From the NCBI GenBank assembly GCA_964412845.1, contig CAYPQM010000007.1:1-64000 (forward strand): a stretch of 64,000 bases of DNA, in the 5' to 3' direction. The notes beneath the pieces are model-generated. The model was not told the DNA's origin and made no database searches. It saw nothing but the letters and a program-made list of their open reading frames with translations. This DNA comes from JAWWPY01 sp964412845. GTDB taxonomy: Bacteria; Actinomycetota; Actinomycetes; Streptosporangiales; Streptosporangiaceae. Numbering within the stretch: position 1 is the stretch's first letter; the number at the start of each line of letters is the position of its first letter. Positions 17,675 to 26,826 of the stretch are shown piece by piece. The position numbers and the translations under genes were made by a program.

Positions 17675-20236
17675 ATGCGACGACGCATCTTCGCCCACGC
17701 CCTCGCCTTGCTGCTCCTGCTCTTCGCGGCCCCGGCGGCCACCGCCCAGCACGGCGCCGCGCCTTCGACGGCCAGCCTGGCCGGATACTGGAAATTCGAC
17801 GAGGGAACAGGCGGCACCGCGGCCGACAGTTCGGGGGGAGGTCATCCGCTGACCCTGCAGGGGGGCGCTTCCTGGACCACGGGGGTGGTGGGACCGTCCG
17901 CCCTCGCCGTTTCGCCCCAGCAAGCCGCGGTCAGCAGCGGGCCGGTCATCGACACCAGCAAGAGCTTCACGGTCTCCGCCTGGGTTGATCTTGCTAACAC
18001 CAGCGGCTACCAGACCTTCGTCAGTGAGGACGGCACCCAGGTCAGCGGCTTCTACCTGCAGAAGCGGGCGGACACCGGCCGGTTCGCGTTCACCCGGCTC
18101 GCCTACGACGCCACGGCCGCTTACGGTGCGATCGCGAGCAGCACCATCGTTCCCCAGCCCGGCGTCTGGTACCAGCTCACCGGCGTCTACGACGCCGCGG
18201 CGCAGACCATCTCGCTCTACGTCGACGGGGAACTTCAGCAGGCTACGCACGCCGTCGCGCCCTGGTCCGCCACCGGACCGCTGGCCGTCGGCCGCGGCTT
18301 CTTCGGCGGGAACCCGACCGACTGGGTCAGCGGTTCCATCGATGACGTGCGCGCTTACTCAGGCGCCCTGCCCGCCCCGGCCATCAGCGCCCTGGCTGGC
18401 ACCGGGTCCATCACCGTGCACGAGAACCAGGCCGGCCCGGCCATCAACTCCACTCAGCTCGGCGCGTTCCTCGAAGAAATCAACCACTCGGGCGACGGCG
18501 GCATCTATCCGGAACTGGTCCGCAACCGAGATCTGAAGGAGAGCAGCTCCTCGCCGGTGTACTGGTCGGCGGTGCAGGACAACGGTGCTTCCGCCGCGAT
18601 ATCGCTGGACACCTCCCAGCCCTTCAACACAGCCAACCCGATGTCGCTGAAACTGTCGGTGACCAGCCTGCCCGCGGGCGGCCGGGCCGGTATCAGCAAC
18701 GATGGCTATTTCGGGATACCGGTCACCCCGGCGACCACCTATCACCTGTCCTTCCACGCCAAAGCCGATGCCGGCTTCTCCGGGCCGCTGACCGCGTCGC
18801 TGGTGAACAGCACCGGGCAGGTGTGGGCCACCGCGAAGATCCCAGCGGTGACGGCCAGCTGGGCCAGCTACAGGGCCACCCTGACCACGGCGAAGGGCAT
18901 CCGCTCCTCGGTGGATAACCGCCTGGTCATCTCCACCAGCACTGCCACCGCGGCGGGCGGATCGGTCTGGTTCGCCATGGTGTCGCTGTTCCCGCCGACC
19001 TATGACAACACGCCGAACGGGCTGCGGATCGACCTGATGCAGAAGATCGCGGCGCTGCACCCAGGCTTCTTCCGGATCCCCGGCGGCAATTACCTGGAGG
19101 GCAACACCATCTCGACCTACTTCAACTGGAAGAACACCATCGGGCCGATCGAAAACCGCCCAGGCCATGACAACAGCGCCTGGGGTTACTGGTCACAAGA
19201 CGGCATGGGCCTGCTGGAATACCTGGAGATGGCAGAAGAAGTCGGCGCGCAGCCAATTCTCGCCGTCTTCGCCGGTTACACGTTGAACGGCTCCGTGGTC
19301 CCGCAAAGTCAGCTCGCGCCCTACATCCAGGACGCACTGGACGAGATTCAGTATGCGATCGGCCCGACGAGCAGCACGTATGGCGCCATGCGCGCGGCCG
19401 ACGGTCACCCCGCGCCGTTCAACCTGAATTACGTCGAGGTCGGCAACGAGGACTTTTTCGATAACTCGGGCAGCTACAACAGCTACCGGTTCCCGATGTT
19501 CTATGACGCGATCAGGGCCGCGTATCCGCAGCTGAAGATCATCGCTACCACCAACGTGACCAGCCGCACGCCTGATGTCATCGACGACCACTACTACTCC
19601 AACGATCCGTCAGTGATCGCCGGGGACGCGCACGCGTACGACTCGACCAGCCGTAGCGGCCCCAAGCACATCATTGGCGAGTACGCGGTCACCCAGGGGA
19701 ATCCCACTGGCACCCTGGCCGCCGCGCTCGGTGAGGCTGCGTTCCTGACCGGGATGGAGCGCGATGCCGACGTCGTCATCGGAGCGTCCTATGCGCCGCT
19801 GCTGGTCAACGTCAACGCCGATAGCTGGCCGACCAACCTGATTGGGTACGACGGCCTGAGCAGCTACGGTTCTCCGTCGTACTACGCGCAGAAGATGCTG
19901 GGAGACTCCCTGGGCGACACGGTCGCGCCGTCCCAGATCGTTGGCGGCAACGGCAACCTGTGGACTGTCGCCTCCACCAAGGCGGGCGGCACCACTTACC
20001 TCACCGTGGTGAATCGCGGTTCGTCAGCAGCAACGGTCAATGTCGATCTTGCTGGGGTCTCCGCGGTGTCCGGCGGCACGCTGACCGTGCTCACCGGTGA
20101 TCCCACCGCCATGAACTCGATCGCGCACCCGACGATGGTCAGTCCCAGTACCCAGAAGGTCGGGCCCTCCGGCCCGGGCTTCCGGCACACGTTCCCAGCC
20201 AACTCACTGACCGTGCTCACGCTGACCACGGGCTGA
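17675..20236 (+). CDS. Secreted GH51-type alpha-L-arabinofuranosidase with LamG domain
   Basis: 853 residues. A Sec signal peptide (1-24, cleavage near ATA-QHG) precedes a LamG/concanavalin-like domain (about 35-245), then a carbohydrate-binding-like beta domain and a GH51-type TIM barrel with a C-terminal beta domain. E592 in EVGNEDFF fits the acid/base and E669 in HIIGEYAV fits the nucleophile. It should release arabinose from arabinan or arabinoxylan outside the cell. The ATG at 17675 follows AAGGAG. A LacI-type palindrome upstream and a hairpin terminator downstream suggest a single-gene, sugar-induced unit. Confidence 0.9.
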   Translation: MRRRIFAHALALLLLLFAAPAATAQHGAAPSTASLAGYWKFDEGTGGTAADSSGGGHPLTLQGGASWTTGVVGPSALAVSPQQAAVSSGPVIDTSKSFTVSAWVDLANTSGYQTFVSEDGTQVSGFYLQKRADTGRFAFTRLAYDATAAYGAIASSTIVPQPGVWYQLTGVYDAAAQTISLYVDGELQQATHAVAPWSATGPLAVGRGFFGGNPTDWVSGSIDDVRAYSGALPAPAISALAGTGSITVHENQAGPAINSTQLGAFLEEINHSGDGGIYPELVRNRDLKESSSSPVYWSAVQDNGASAAISLDTSQPFNTANPMSLKLSVTSLPAGGRAGISNDGYFGIPVTPATTYHLSFHAKADAGFSGPLTASLVNSTGQVWATAKIPAVTASWASYRATLTTAKGIRSSVDNRLVISTSTATAAGGSVWFAMVSLFPPTYDNTPNGLRIDLMQKIAALHPGFFRIPGGNYLEGNTISTYFNWKNTIGPIENRPGHDNSAWGYWSQDGMGLLEYLEMAEEVGAQPILAVFAGYTLNGSVVPQSQLAPYIQDALDEIQYAIGPTSSTYGAMRAADGHPAPFNLNYVEVGNEDFFDNSGSYNSYRFPMFYDAIRAAYPQLKIIATTNVTSRTPDVIDDHYYSNDPSVIAGDAHAYDSTSRSGPKHIIGEYAVTQGNPTGTLAAALGEAAFLTGMERDADVVIGASYAPLLVNVNADSWPTNLIGYDGLSSYGSPSYYAQKMLGDSLGDTVAPSQIVGGNGNLWTVASTKAGGTTYLTVVNRGSSAATVNVDLAGVSAVSGGTLTVLTGDPTAMNSIAHPTMVSPSTQKVGPSGPGFRHTFPANSLTVLTLTTG

Positions 20237-20277
20237 TACCGCGGCGCCCGGACCCCCGGGTGCGGGCGCCGTGTCCC

Positions 20278-20320
20278 TTCCGTGCCGCTGGCCCTGACCT
20301 CCAGGGCCAGCGGCACGGAA
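20278..20320. terminator. Strong hairpin terminator after the GH51 gene
   Basis: A near-perfect 19-bp stem (TTCCGTGCCGCTGGCCCTG with its complement) with a 4-5-base loop, followed by ATTT, starting 42 bp after the arabinofuranosidase stop. Confidence 0.85.
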
Positions 20321-20457
20321 ATTTCAGCCAGAGTTCGCCAATCATTACGATGCCGTGGTCATCAGCAGGCTCGGCCCGCCCGGCCGCCCTGACCGGCCGA
20401 AAATACTTTCAGCTTCGGCCTGCTCTACTCGCACTATCCCGGCCTGCGGAGGATGTG

Positions 20458-21285
20458 GTGATCATGAGCCCAGGCCCTGCCCGCGCGTCCCGGCGGCTGT
20501 CCCGGCGCGCTGCGGAATCCTTGCTCGTCGCGGTGGCTGTGGTCGTGGTCACGACCGCTGGCCTGGTCGCGGCGGCCCGGATCATGGCCGCACCGGACGG
20601 CCATGATCCGGGCGCTGGTTCCGGCACCCGGGTGATTTCTGTCACCGCCGGGACTGTCCGCGCGGTCGATCTGCGCGGCGTGCCGGGGGACCTGACCATC
20701 GCCGGCACGGCCGGGAGCCAGGTCCGGCTGACCGGGCAGTTGCACTGGTCCGGCCGCGCCCCGGTCGCGGCGACCTGGCTGGACCGGGCCAGCCAGGTAC
20801 TGCACTTGTCCTTCCGGTGCGCCCCGGCGAGCCCGTGCACCGAGCATTACCGGCTCCTGGTGCCCCGGCGCACCGCCCTCGCCTTGCGCCAGCCCGCCGG
20901 CCGCATCACCGCGTCGGGCCTGGCCGGGCCGGTCCGGATCACCGCTGGCCACGTTGCGGTCAGCGCGGCCGGCCTGCGTTCGCCCTCGCTGGCGGCGGTG
21001 ATCAGCTCGGGGCAGCTGACCGCGGCCTTTGCCGCGGCGCCCCGCCTGGTCAGCGTCACGCTCACCTCCGCCCAGGCCACGCTCCGGCTCCCGGGCAGCG
21101 TGGGCTACGCGGTCAGCAGCCAGGTCGTCGCAGGCTTCATCCACGTCGGCGTCCCGCAGGCCAGCGGCGCGGCCCGCACCGTGACCGCCCGCATCCATTC
21201 CGGCGAGCTTGAGCTATTGCCCGGTTTATTTCTGGATGCGGGCCGAGGCCTGCGTGGGATCGATGAAGACGTGTGGGACGACTGA
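20458..21285 (+). CDS. Membrane-anchored adhesin-like (DUF4097-type) protein
   Basis: About 275 residues. A basic N-terminus and one membrane segment (about residues 20-45, LLVAVAVVVVTTAGLVAAA) are followed by an exported repeat-like beta domain resembling DUF4097 proteins (putative autotransporter-like fold, function unknown). GGAGG sits 5 bases before GTG 20458 and 11 before ATG 20464; either could be the start. The 3' end overlaps the convergent CDF transporter by 60 bp. No partner gene is evident. Confidence 0.7.
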   Translation: MIMSPGPARASRRLSRRAAESLLVAVAVVVVTTAGLVAAARIMAAPDGHDPGAGSGTRVISVTAGTVRAVDLRGVPGDLTIAGTAGSQVRLTGQLHWSGRAPVAATWLDRASQVLHLSFRCAPASPCTEHYRLLVPRRTALALRQPAGRITASGLAGPVRITAGHVAVSAAGLRSPSLAAVISSGQLTAAFAAAPRLVSVTLTSAQATLRLPGSVGYAVSSQVVAGFIHVGVPQASGAARTVTARIHSGELELLPGLFLDAGRGLRGIDEDVWDD

Positions 21286-22167
21286 CAGCCGCTCGGCCAG
21301 CCGCCGGTCGATATCGTCGGCGAGATTCTCCGCCCCATCGGCGCTGACCTCGTCGTCCAGCGCTACCCGGGCTCCGACGATGAGGTGGTCCGGGCCCAGG
21401 TGCATGGTGAGCAGTTCGAGGAGTGCGGCCACGCCGGGAGTCCGCTCGATCTCGTCCCGGATCTGGCCCAGCTCCCTCGGGTCGGCGGACCGGCCGATGA
21501 GCAGGTCCCGGCTGTCGAGGCCGAGCCGGACCGCCACCACGACCAGCAGCCCGCCGATCGCGATGGAGGCAGCGCCGTCCCAGAGCGCAGATCCGGTGAG
21601 CTGGCGCAGGATGAGGCCCGCGGCGGCGAGCACGAGACCTATCAAGGCGGCCGTGTCCTCGAACAGGGCCGCCTTGACCGTCGTGTCGGGGGTGTTGCGC
21701 ACGTGGTCCAGGACCTCGCTGCCGGACTGGCGGGCTTCCGCGCGGACCTGGTGGGAGGCTCGCGCCAGCGAGGTGGCTTCGGCGACGAAGGAGACCGCCA
21801 GCACGATGTAGGCGAGGACCGGGCTGTGCTCGGGGCCGCTGCTGCGGAAGGCGAGCAGCCCTTCGAAAACGGAGAAACCGCCGCCCGCGATGAAGATACC
21901 GAACGCCGCCAGCAGCGACCAGAAGTAGCGTTCCTGGCCGTATCCGAAGGGGTGGCCGGAATCGGCGGGGCGTTCCGCCTGGTGCACGGAGGTCAGCAGG
22001 AACGCCTGGTTGATGGTGTCCGCGATGGAGTGGGCAGCTTCGGCGAGCATGGCGCTGGACCCGGTGACCAGCCCGGCGGCCAGTTTGGCCACCGCCACGA
22101 CCAGGTTGGCGGCACCCGCGACGAGCACCGTGCGGCGGGTGGCGTCGCGCGCTGAGGTAGGCGGCAT
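21226..22167 (-). CDS. Cation diffusion facilitator (CDF) transporter
   Basis: 313 residues, six predicted membrane segments and a C-terminal cytoplasmic domain. The metal-site motif H46-x3-D50 in AEAAHSIADT and a later HVRNTPDTT segment fit CDF antiporters, which export divalent metals such as Zn2+, Fe2+ or Mn2+ in exchange for protons. The ion cannot be told. It starts 6 bp after the glycosyltransferase gene and shares its transcript. Confidence 0.9.
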   Translation of the reverse strand: MPPTSARDATRRTVLVAGAANLVVAVAKLAAGLVTGSSAMLAEAAHSIADTINQAFLLTSVHQAERPADSGHPFGYGQERYFWSLLAAFGIFIAGGGFSVFEGLLAFRSSGPEHSPVLAYIVLAVSFVAEATSLARASHQVRAEARQSGSEVLDHVRNTPDTTVKAALFEDTAALIGLVLAAAGLILRQLTGSALWDGAASIAIGGLLVVVAVRLGLDSRDLLIGRSADPRELGQIRDEIERTPGVAALLELLTMHLGPDHLIVGARVALDDEVSADGAENLADDIDRRLAERLSVVPHVFIDPTQASARIQK

Positions 22168-22173
22168 GGCTCG

Positions 22174-23397
22174 CTACGCCGCGGCCTGCAGCCTGCGGCG
22201 GGCGAGCGCCTGGTACACGGCCAGTGCTTCCTGGCTGATCCGCTCCCAGGAGTAGCGGTGCCGGGCCCGGCTCGCCCCGGCGATGCCGCACCCCTCGCGG
22301 AGCATGGGGTGGGCCAGAAGCTGGCGCAGGTGCCCCGCCAGCAGCGCGGGCTGATCCGGCGGCACCAGGTAGCCGGTGACCCCGTCGATCACGGCGTCCC
22401 GGGTGGCGCCGGCCGCCAGCCCGATCACGGGCAGGCCGCAGGCCATCGCCTCAAGGGGCACCCTGGCGAAGGACTCGCTGGGGGTCAGATGGATGAGCAC
22501 GTCCGCGGACCGCATCAGGGCCGGCATGGCGGCCTGGCTCACCGCTGCCGTGCGGCTGATCCTGTCGTGCACCCCCAGCTCGCGGGAAATCGCGCTGAGG
22601 GCCCGGCCGCCTGGCTCGCCGTCGGGCCGGCCGGCGGCCGGGATGCCGATGATGCGGAGTTCCGCGTCCGGCACGTCAGCCAGCGCAGCCGCGGCGGTGC
22701 TCAGTGCCTGATGATCGTCCGGCGGCCCGATCATCAGCAGCCGGGGCCGGCTGCCCCGGCCGGCCGCCGGGCCGGACGGCTGGAACCTCGCGGTGTCCAC
22801 ACCGGGTGGCACAACCCAGACCGAAGCCGATGGCACGCCCAGGCGGCCGAGCTGTGCCCGCTCATCGGAGCTGGCGGCCAGCACGGCGTGGGCGGTGCGG
22901 CCGATGGCGGCCTCCAGCCGGATCCTGGCGGCCCCGTCCCGCGTGGCGGGCCCGTCATTGCCGGATGGGCCGGCGCCGAGCGATTGGAACGTCTGGACGA
23001 CCGGGATGCCGAGGTCGCGGGCAGCCGCCAGGGCGGCCAGGCCGCTGGTCCAGAAATGGGCATGCACCAGGTCCGGGGCGCTACCGCGCCAACGTGCCGC
23101 GAGCTGGTCGGCGAACGCCGGGAGATGCGGCGGCACCACATCATCCGGCCGCCGGGCCGGGTCATCCGGGAACCCGGCCCGCGGGCCGGCCGCGACGTAC
23201 TCGACGGTTAGCCCGCGGCCCAGCGTGGCCCGGCGCGGGAGAGCCGCGGAGCCGGTGCGTGAGTAGACAGTGACCTGCTGGCCGCGGGCCGCGAGTGCCC
23301 GGCCGAGCGACAGGACGTCGGCGGCGGGATCCCCTGGGTAGGCGCCGCGTGGCCGCGAGGACGAGCCGGGACGCTCGGCGATCAGAGCGATCTTCAT
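22174..23397 (-). CDS. GT4-type glycosyltransferase
   Basis: 407 residues with the two Rossmann-like domains of GT-B enzymes. The donor-site signature is SESFARVPLEAMACGLPV (EX7E-like). The N-terminal MKIALIAERPG, the stepwise glycine-rich loop and HAHFWTSG are typical of GT4 proteins that use nucleotide or phospho-sugars. I chose ATG 23397: GGAG is nine bases upstream, while ATG 23403 is only three away. The acceptor is unknown. The metal transporter downstream is co-transcribed, but no functional link is apparent. Confidence 0.88.
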   Translation of the reverse strand: MKIALIAERPGSSSRPRGAYPGDPAADVLSLGRALAARGQQVTVYSRTGSAALPRRATLGRGLTVEYVAAGPRAGFPDDPARRPDDVVPPHLPAFADQLAARWRGSAPDLVHAHFWTSGLAALAAARDLGIPVVQTFQSLGAGPSGNDGPATRDGAARIRLEAAIGRTAHAVLAASSDERAQLGRLGVPSASVWVVPPGVDTARFQPSGPAAGRGSRPRLLMIGPPDDHQALSTAAAALADVPDAELRIIGIPAAGRPDGEPGGRALSAISRELGVHDRISRTAAVSQAAMPALMRSADVLIHLTPSESFARVPLEAMACGLPVIGLAAGATRDAVIDGVTGYLVPPDQPALLAGHLRQLLAHPMLREGCGIAGASRARHRYSWERISQEALAVYQALARRRLQAAA

Positions 23398-23576
23398 GAT
23401 CATGGTCTCCTTCAGGTCCGCCGCCGACGAATCAGGCATGCCTGCGCTGTAGACACTGACCGGGCGTACCGCTGCCCGCGAAGCGGGCCGGTAAACGTGA
23501 TCATCGCCGCCGGGTAGCCAGGGCCACGGCGGGCAGTGCACCCGCTGCCCCCGGCTGCGGGAGGGCAAGCCCGGCG

Positions 23577-24566
23577 TCAGATCGGGTACCTGATCCCCGG
23601 CTGAGCCATCTCCTCATTGTGGCGGCTGGCCACCTGCAGGCGGATGACGCTGCTCTCGTCAGTGGACCGGATCTCTGTCCAGTCGCAGATCTGACCGGCC
23701 AGCCACAGCCCATCGCCCGGCTCAGGCTTCAGTTCGGCGGGGCGCAGGCCGAGGAACGGGTCGCGGTCACTGCTGGCGCGCATCTGGCGGATGTCGCAGA
23801 CCACCGCTCCTGGTTGTTCCCACACCCGGACGGTGGCGCTGCCGGGGGGCTGGTTCTTGACGTAGGTGGCGACCTCGCCTGCCGCGTATACGAGCATGCT
23901 GACCCGGTCGCTGGTCAGGCCGTGCGCGGCGGCGCGGCGGGCGACGAACCGGCGCAGTCCGCGCAGATCCCCGGTGAACTGGAGTTCCGCGGCGCTGGCG
24001 GGCGGGTCCGGCAGCGGGCTGGCATCGCACGCGGCGGCGAAGGCCGCCGGGTCCGAATACTCCGGGCTGGGCCTGCTGCGCGCCCCGTCAACCTGCTCCG
24101 GGTGGGTGCTGCCCGCGTTGGCCAGGATGGCAGGCGGGACGATGCGCCTGTCGTAGGGGCAGATCATGGAGATGGTGGTGGGCGCCAGCGCGACGTTGAG
24201 CGCCGCTTCCATGCGCGTCCACGCCGCGATCTCCCGGGACGAACGGCCGGCCCACACCGGCTCAGCGACGATACGCACCTGGGCGGGATGGCCGGCTGGG
24301 CTGTGCCGCTTCCAGTAGCGGTGGAACGCGGCGACCCGCTGGGCTGGCCTGCGGCCGAAGAACGCGGATTCGGCGTAATCGACATTGCCGCCGCGCGCGC
24401 CGAGGGCCGTGTTGATCAGCTCAAGGTTGGCGGGGGTGGTGACAGCGAGAACCGGCTCCCCAGCAGACAGGCCCTCATCGAGGAATGGCATGGCCATCGC
24501 CAGGAACTGCTCGTCGGAGCCGTAGAGGCAGGCCCGGTGCATGAACGCTGGCGCGCTGCCGCTCAT
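23577..24566 (-). CDS. MEDS-domain sensor with HATPase-like anti-sigma domain
   Basis: 329 residues. The N-terminal half (about 5-180) is a MEDS-type sensory domain (FLDEGLSAGEPVLAVTT); the C-terminal half (about 215-325) resembles the histidine-kinase-like ATPase of RsbW-type anti-sigma factors, but its N-box is weak (VSMLVYAAGEVATYV). It lies 17 bp after a STAS gene, a pairing usual for partner-switching regulators that release a sigma factor. ATG 24566 has GGAGGGG upstream. The sigma target is unknown; a SigF-like gene lies 1.3 kb away on the other strand. Confidence 0.8.
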   Translation of the reverse strand: MSGSAPAFMHRACLYGSDEQFLAMAMPFLDEGLSAGEPVLAVTTPANLELINTALGARGGNVDYAESAFFGRRPAQRVAAFHRYWKRHSPAGHPAQVRIVAEPVWAGRSSREIAAWTRMEAALNVALAPTTISMICPYDRRIVPPAILANAGSTHPEQVDGARSRPSPEYSDPAAFAAACDASPLPDPPASAAELQFTGDLRGLRRFVARRAAAHGLTSDRVSMLVYAAGEVATYVKNQPPGSATVRVWEQPGAVVCDIRQMRASSDRDPFLGLRPAELKPEPGDGLWLAGQICDWTEIRSTDESSVIRLQVASRHNEEMAQPGIRYPI

Positions 24567-24582
24567 GAACACCCCTCCGTCC

Positions 24583-24984
24583 TCATTGCTGCGCCCATAG
24601 CCGGCCAGGCTCCGGCACTTGGTCCCCGTGCCAGGGCTCATTCAGTGCCAGTCCAGGCGTGCCATCCCAGCCGACGATCCGCAGCACCGTCTCTAGTTCC
24701 GGCGAGAGCCGGTGCAGCACGACGCGCCTTCGGCTGCCCTTGCCGTCGTGGTCAGCCCCGGTGACGCAGATGATCGCCCGCAAGCCCGCAAGATCACAGT
24801 ACGCGACCTGGGCGAAGTCGAAATGTATCTCGTTATGCCCGTCCGCCGCCGTTTCCAGCGCGCCGACCAGACCGGGATAAGTGGACTCATCAATTTCACC
24901 GGCCAGGGCCACGATGGGTGGGCTGCCTGACCGGGTGATCCGCAACACCCCGTCGTCGTATACGGCATACTCGCTGACCGTCAC
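24583..24984 (-). CDS. STAS-domain anti-sigma factor antagonist
   Basis: 133 residues from a GTG start after an AGGGGGTG ribosome site. The STAS fold is visible: beta strands around VLRITRSGSPPIVALAGEID and the helix LVGALETAADG, with the antagonist loop at FDFAQVAYCDLAGLRAI where a Ser or Thr is phosphorylated in SpoIIAA. Here the loop carries Cys rather than a clear phosphorylatable Ser. It is upstream of, and coupled to, the MEDS/ATPase gene and is probably its antagonist. Confidence 0.85.
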   Translation of the reverse strand: MTVSEYAVYDDGVLRITRSGSPPIVALAGEIDESTYPGLVGALETAADGHNEIHFDFAQVAYCDLAGLRAIICVTGADHDGKGSRRRVVLHRLSPELETVLRIVGWDGTPGLALNEPWHGDQVPEPGRLWAQQ

Positions 24985-25417
24985 GGTCGATTCACCCCCT
25001 TGGCACCCATCAGCGCCTTTCGTAAGCGATTTCTGGTGAGGGCGCGGAGACTGAGCGGACAAGCCTGCCTGGGTGGAGACCTGCGGGACGCTCAGGGTAC
25101 CCGGAAGACGCCGATATGCGCGCACTACGCAATTGCCTCCCGGCCGGGGGGACGTGGCCAGCGCGCCGGTGCGTGGCAAGGTGTTTGAGTTGCTGGCTGA
25201 GGGGGAGTTCGCACCGGCAACAGCCCTGAAAACCCGGGAGGTCATCGTGTCAACCGGGACCGTCGTCACTGTTGCCATGCATCTCGGCCGCCGGCCAGGA
25301 CGCGTTGCGGCCTAGCGCCGCCCACAAGCAATGATGTTCCCCACCGGAGCAGGCCAGCGCCCGCAGCGCAGCGAGCGCGAGGCGGCCGGGCCAGCGCTGC
25401 CGGAGGCCCCAGATCGC
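24985..25417. other. Intergenic stretch before the first MarR copy
   Basis: 433 bp between divergent genes. Open frames up to 80 codons exist (25073-25315) but none is recognisable. No clear promoter or palindrome was found. Confidence 0.5.
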
Positions 25418-25812
25418 GAGGTTGGTTCGGTGGAGGTTGGGCTGAGTGTGTTGCTGGAGGCGTGTGAGCGGGCGGTGGAGGGGATTGGGTCGTCGGTTCC
25501 GGCGGTGCAGTTGCGTGCGTTGCTGGTGATTGATGGGGCGGGGAGCTTGAACCTGAATCAGCTGGCGCGGGGGCTGGGGGCGTCAGCGTCGGCGTCGAGC
25601 AGGCTGTGTGACCGGATGGCGGTGGCGGGGTTGGTGACGCGGGAGCGGGCGGCGGGGAGCCGGCGGGAGATTGTGCTGGTGCTGACGGAGTCGGGGCGGC
25701 GGCTGGCGGAGTGGGTGCGGGGGCAGCGGCGGGCGGCGCTGGATGAGTTGCTGGGGGCGATGGGCGCGGAGGGCCGGGATGCGCTGCGGCGCGGATTGCG
25801 CGCGCTGTCCGC
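25418..25812. repeat. 395-bp direct repeat, copy A
   Basis: Identical base for base, by eye, to 30361-30755. The repeat starts at the GAGG ribosome site of the MarR-type gene and ends just before its last few codons. Confidence 0.95.
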
Positions 25813-25825
25813 CGGGCCTGGCTGA
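25430..25825 (+). CDS. MarR-family transcriptional regulator, copy A
   Basis: 131 residues with a winged HTH (LNLNQLARGLGASASASSRLCDRMAVAGLVTRE) typical of MarR. I chose the GTG at 25430 because GAGG lies 8 bases before it and because the duplication begins exactly at that GAGG; an earlier ATG at 25331 would add 33 unrelated residues. The 395-bp segment is identical to 30361-30755. Codons end in G far more than in neighbouring genes (TTG, GTG, GGG), so the sequence looks foreign. It precedes a SigF-like sigma gene by 77 bp. The ligand and targets are unknown. Confidence 0.85.
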   Translation: MEVGLSVLLEACERAVEGIGSSVPAVQLRALLVIDGAGSLNLNQLARGLGASASASSRLCDRMAVAGLVTRERAAGSRREIVLVLTESGRRLAEWVRGQRRAALDELLGAMGAEGRDALRRGLRALSAGPG

Positions 25826-25856
25826 CTGCTCACTGCGGCCTGCCGCGGCCGTCCCG

Positions 25857-25871
25857 GCAACCGGGGGTTGC
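25857..25871. promoter_or_regulatory. Small inverted repeat upstream of the SigF-like gene
   Basis: GCAACC-GGG-GGTTGC, a perfect 6-bp-arm inverted repeat 31 bp before the sigma start. It could be an operator or a weak terminator of the MarR gene. Confidence 0.4.
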
Positions 25872-25902
25872 ATCGCCCGGGGGATCGTGAGAACATTTCC
25901 GT

Positions 25903-26826
25903 ATGGAAACACTTGCTGCAAGGAAAGTCGCTTCCAGGACTCCCAGCCGGGGGCCGGCCGCCCTGGCCAGTGTGACCCCCCGCGACCTGGAGAGCCTCGA
26001 AGGCGCAGAGCTTGAGGCCCATGAGCGGCTCGAAGACCTGGACAGCCGTGAAGACGCCGAACTGCTCGGCATCGTCCGGTCGCAGCCGCACGGCAGTGCG
26101 CGGCGGGAGGCGGCCTGCGAGCTGCTGGTCAGCCGCCACCACGGGCTGGTGCGCTCCTGCGTCTACCGGTACAAGCGCAGCCCGGAGCCGACCGAGGACC
26201 TCATGCAGGTCGGGTACGTCGGGCTGCTGAAGGCAATCAACAATTTCGACCCGCAGTTCGGGCACAGCCTGGCCGCGTACGCGCAGCCGTGCATCAGCGG
26301 TGAGATCAAGCGGTATTTCCGTGACAAGCGGTGGCAGGTGCGCGTCGAGCGCCCGGTGCAGGAACTGCTGCTTGAGGTGCGGAAAGCGACGAATGAGCTG
26401 ATCCAGCAGCTCGGCCACGCCCCGTCTGCCGCCGAACTGGCCGGGCACCTGGGGGCCAGCGAAGCTGACGTCCGGGAGGCGCTGCGGGCCGACATGCTCC
26501 TGCAGCCGTCCTCGCTGGACGCGCCAATGGCCGGCCAGCCGGAGGCAGCCAGCCTGGCCGACCTGCTTGGTGCTGATGACCCGCAGGTGGAGCACACGCT
26601 GTCCATGGAGGCACTCGCCGCCCACTGGGAAGAGCTGCCGCACCGGGAGCAGACGATCCTGCTCCTGCGCTTCTACGGCGACATGACCCAGGCTGAGATC
26701 GGCAAGAAGCTCGGGATTTCGCAGATGCATGTCTCCCGGCTCCTCGCGCACGCCCTCAGCTACCTGCGCGGGCGCATCCTGGGCCCGAACGAGCAGGACG
26801 GCCCGGAACTCGCCGCCACCGCGTAG
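25903..26826 (+). CDS. RNA polymerase sigma factor, SigB/SigF/SigG family
   Basis: 307 residues with region 2 (about 70-150, EDLMQVGYVGLLKAINNFDP), region 3 (about 160-230) and region 4 (about 245-295, LPHREQTILLLRFYGDMTQAEIGKKLGISQMHVSRLL). This is the general-stress or sporulation class controlled by partner switching. The first 50 residues are a variable leader. The ATG at 25903 has no strong ribosome site. Anti-sigma (24566) and anti-anti-sigma (24984) genes lie just upstream on the other strand. Downstream, 343 bp of AT-richer sequence separate it from the four-gene cassette. Confidence 0.93.
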   Translation: METLAARKVASRTPSRGPAALASVTPRDLESLEGAELEAHERLEDLDSREDAELLGIVRSQPHGSARREAACELLVSRHHGLVRSCVYRYKRSPEPTEDLMQVGYVGLLKAINNFDPQFGHSLAAYAQPCISGEIKRYFRDKRWQVRVERPVQELLLEVRKATNELIQQLGHAPSAAELAGHLGASEADVREALRADMLLQPSSLDAPMAGQPEAASLADLLGADDPQVEHTLSMEALAAHWEELPHREQTILLLRFYGDMTQAEIGKKLGISQMHVSRLLAHALSYLRGRILGPNEQDGPELAATA

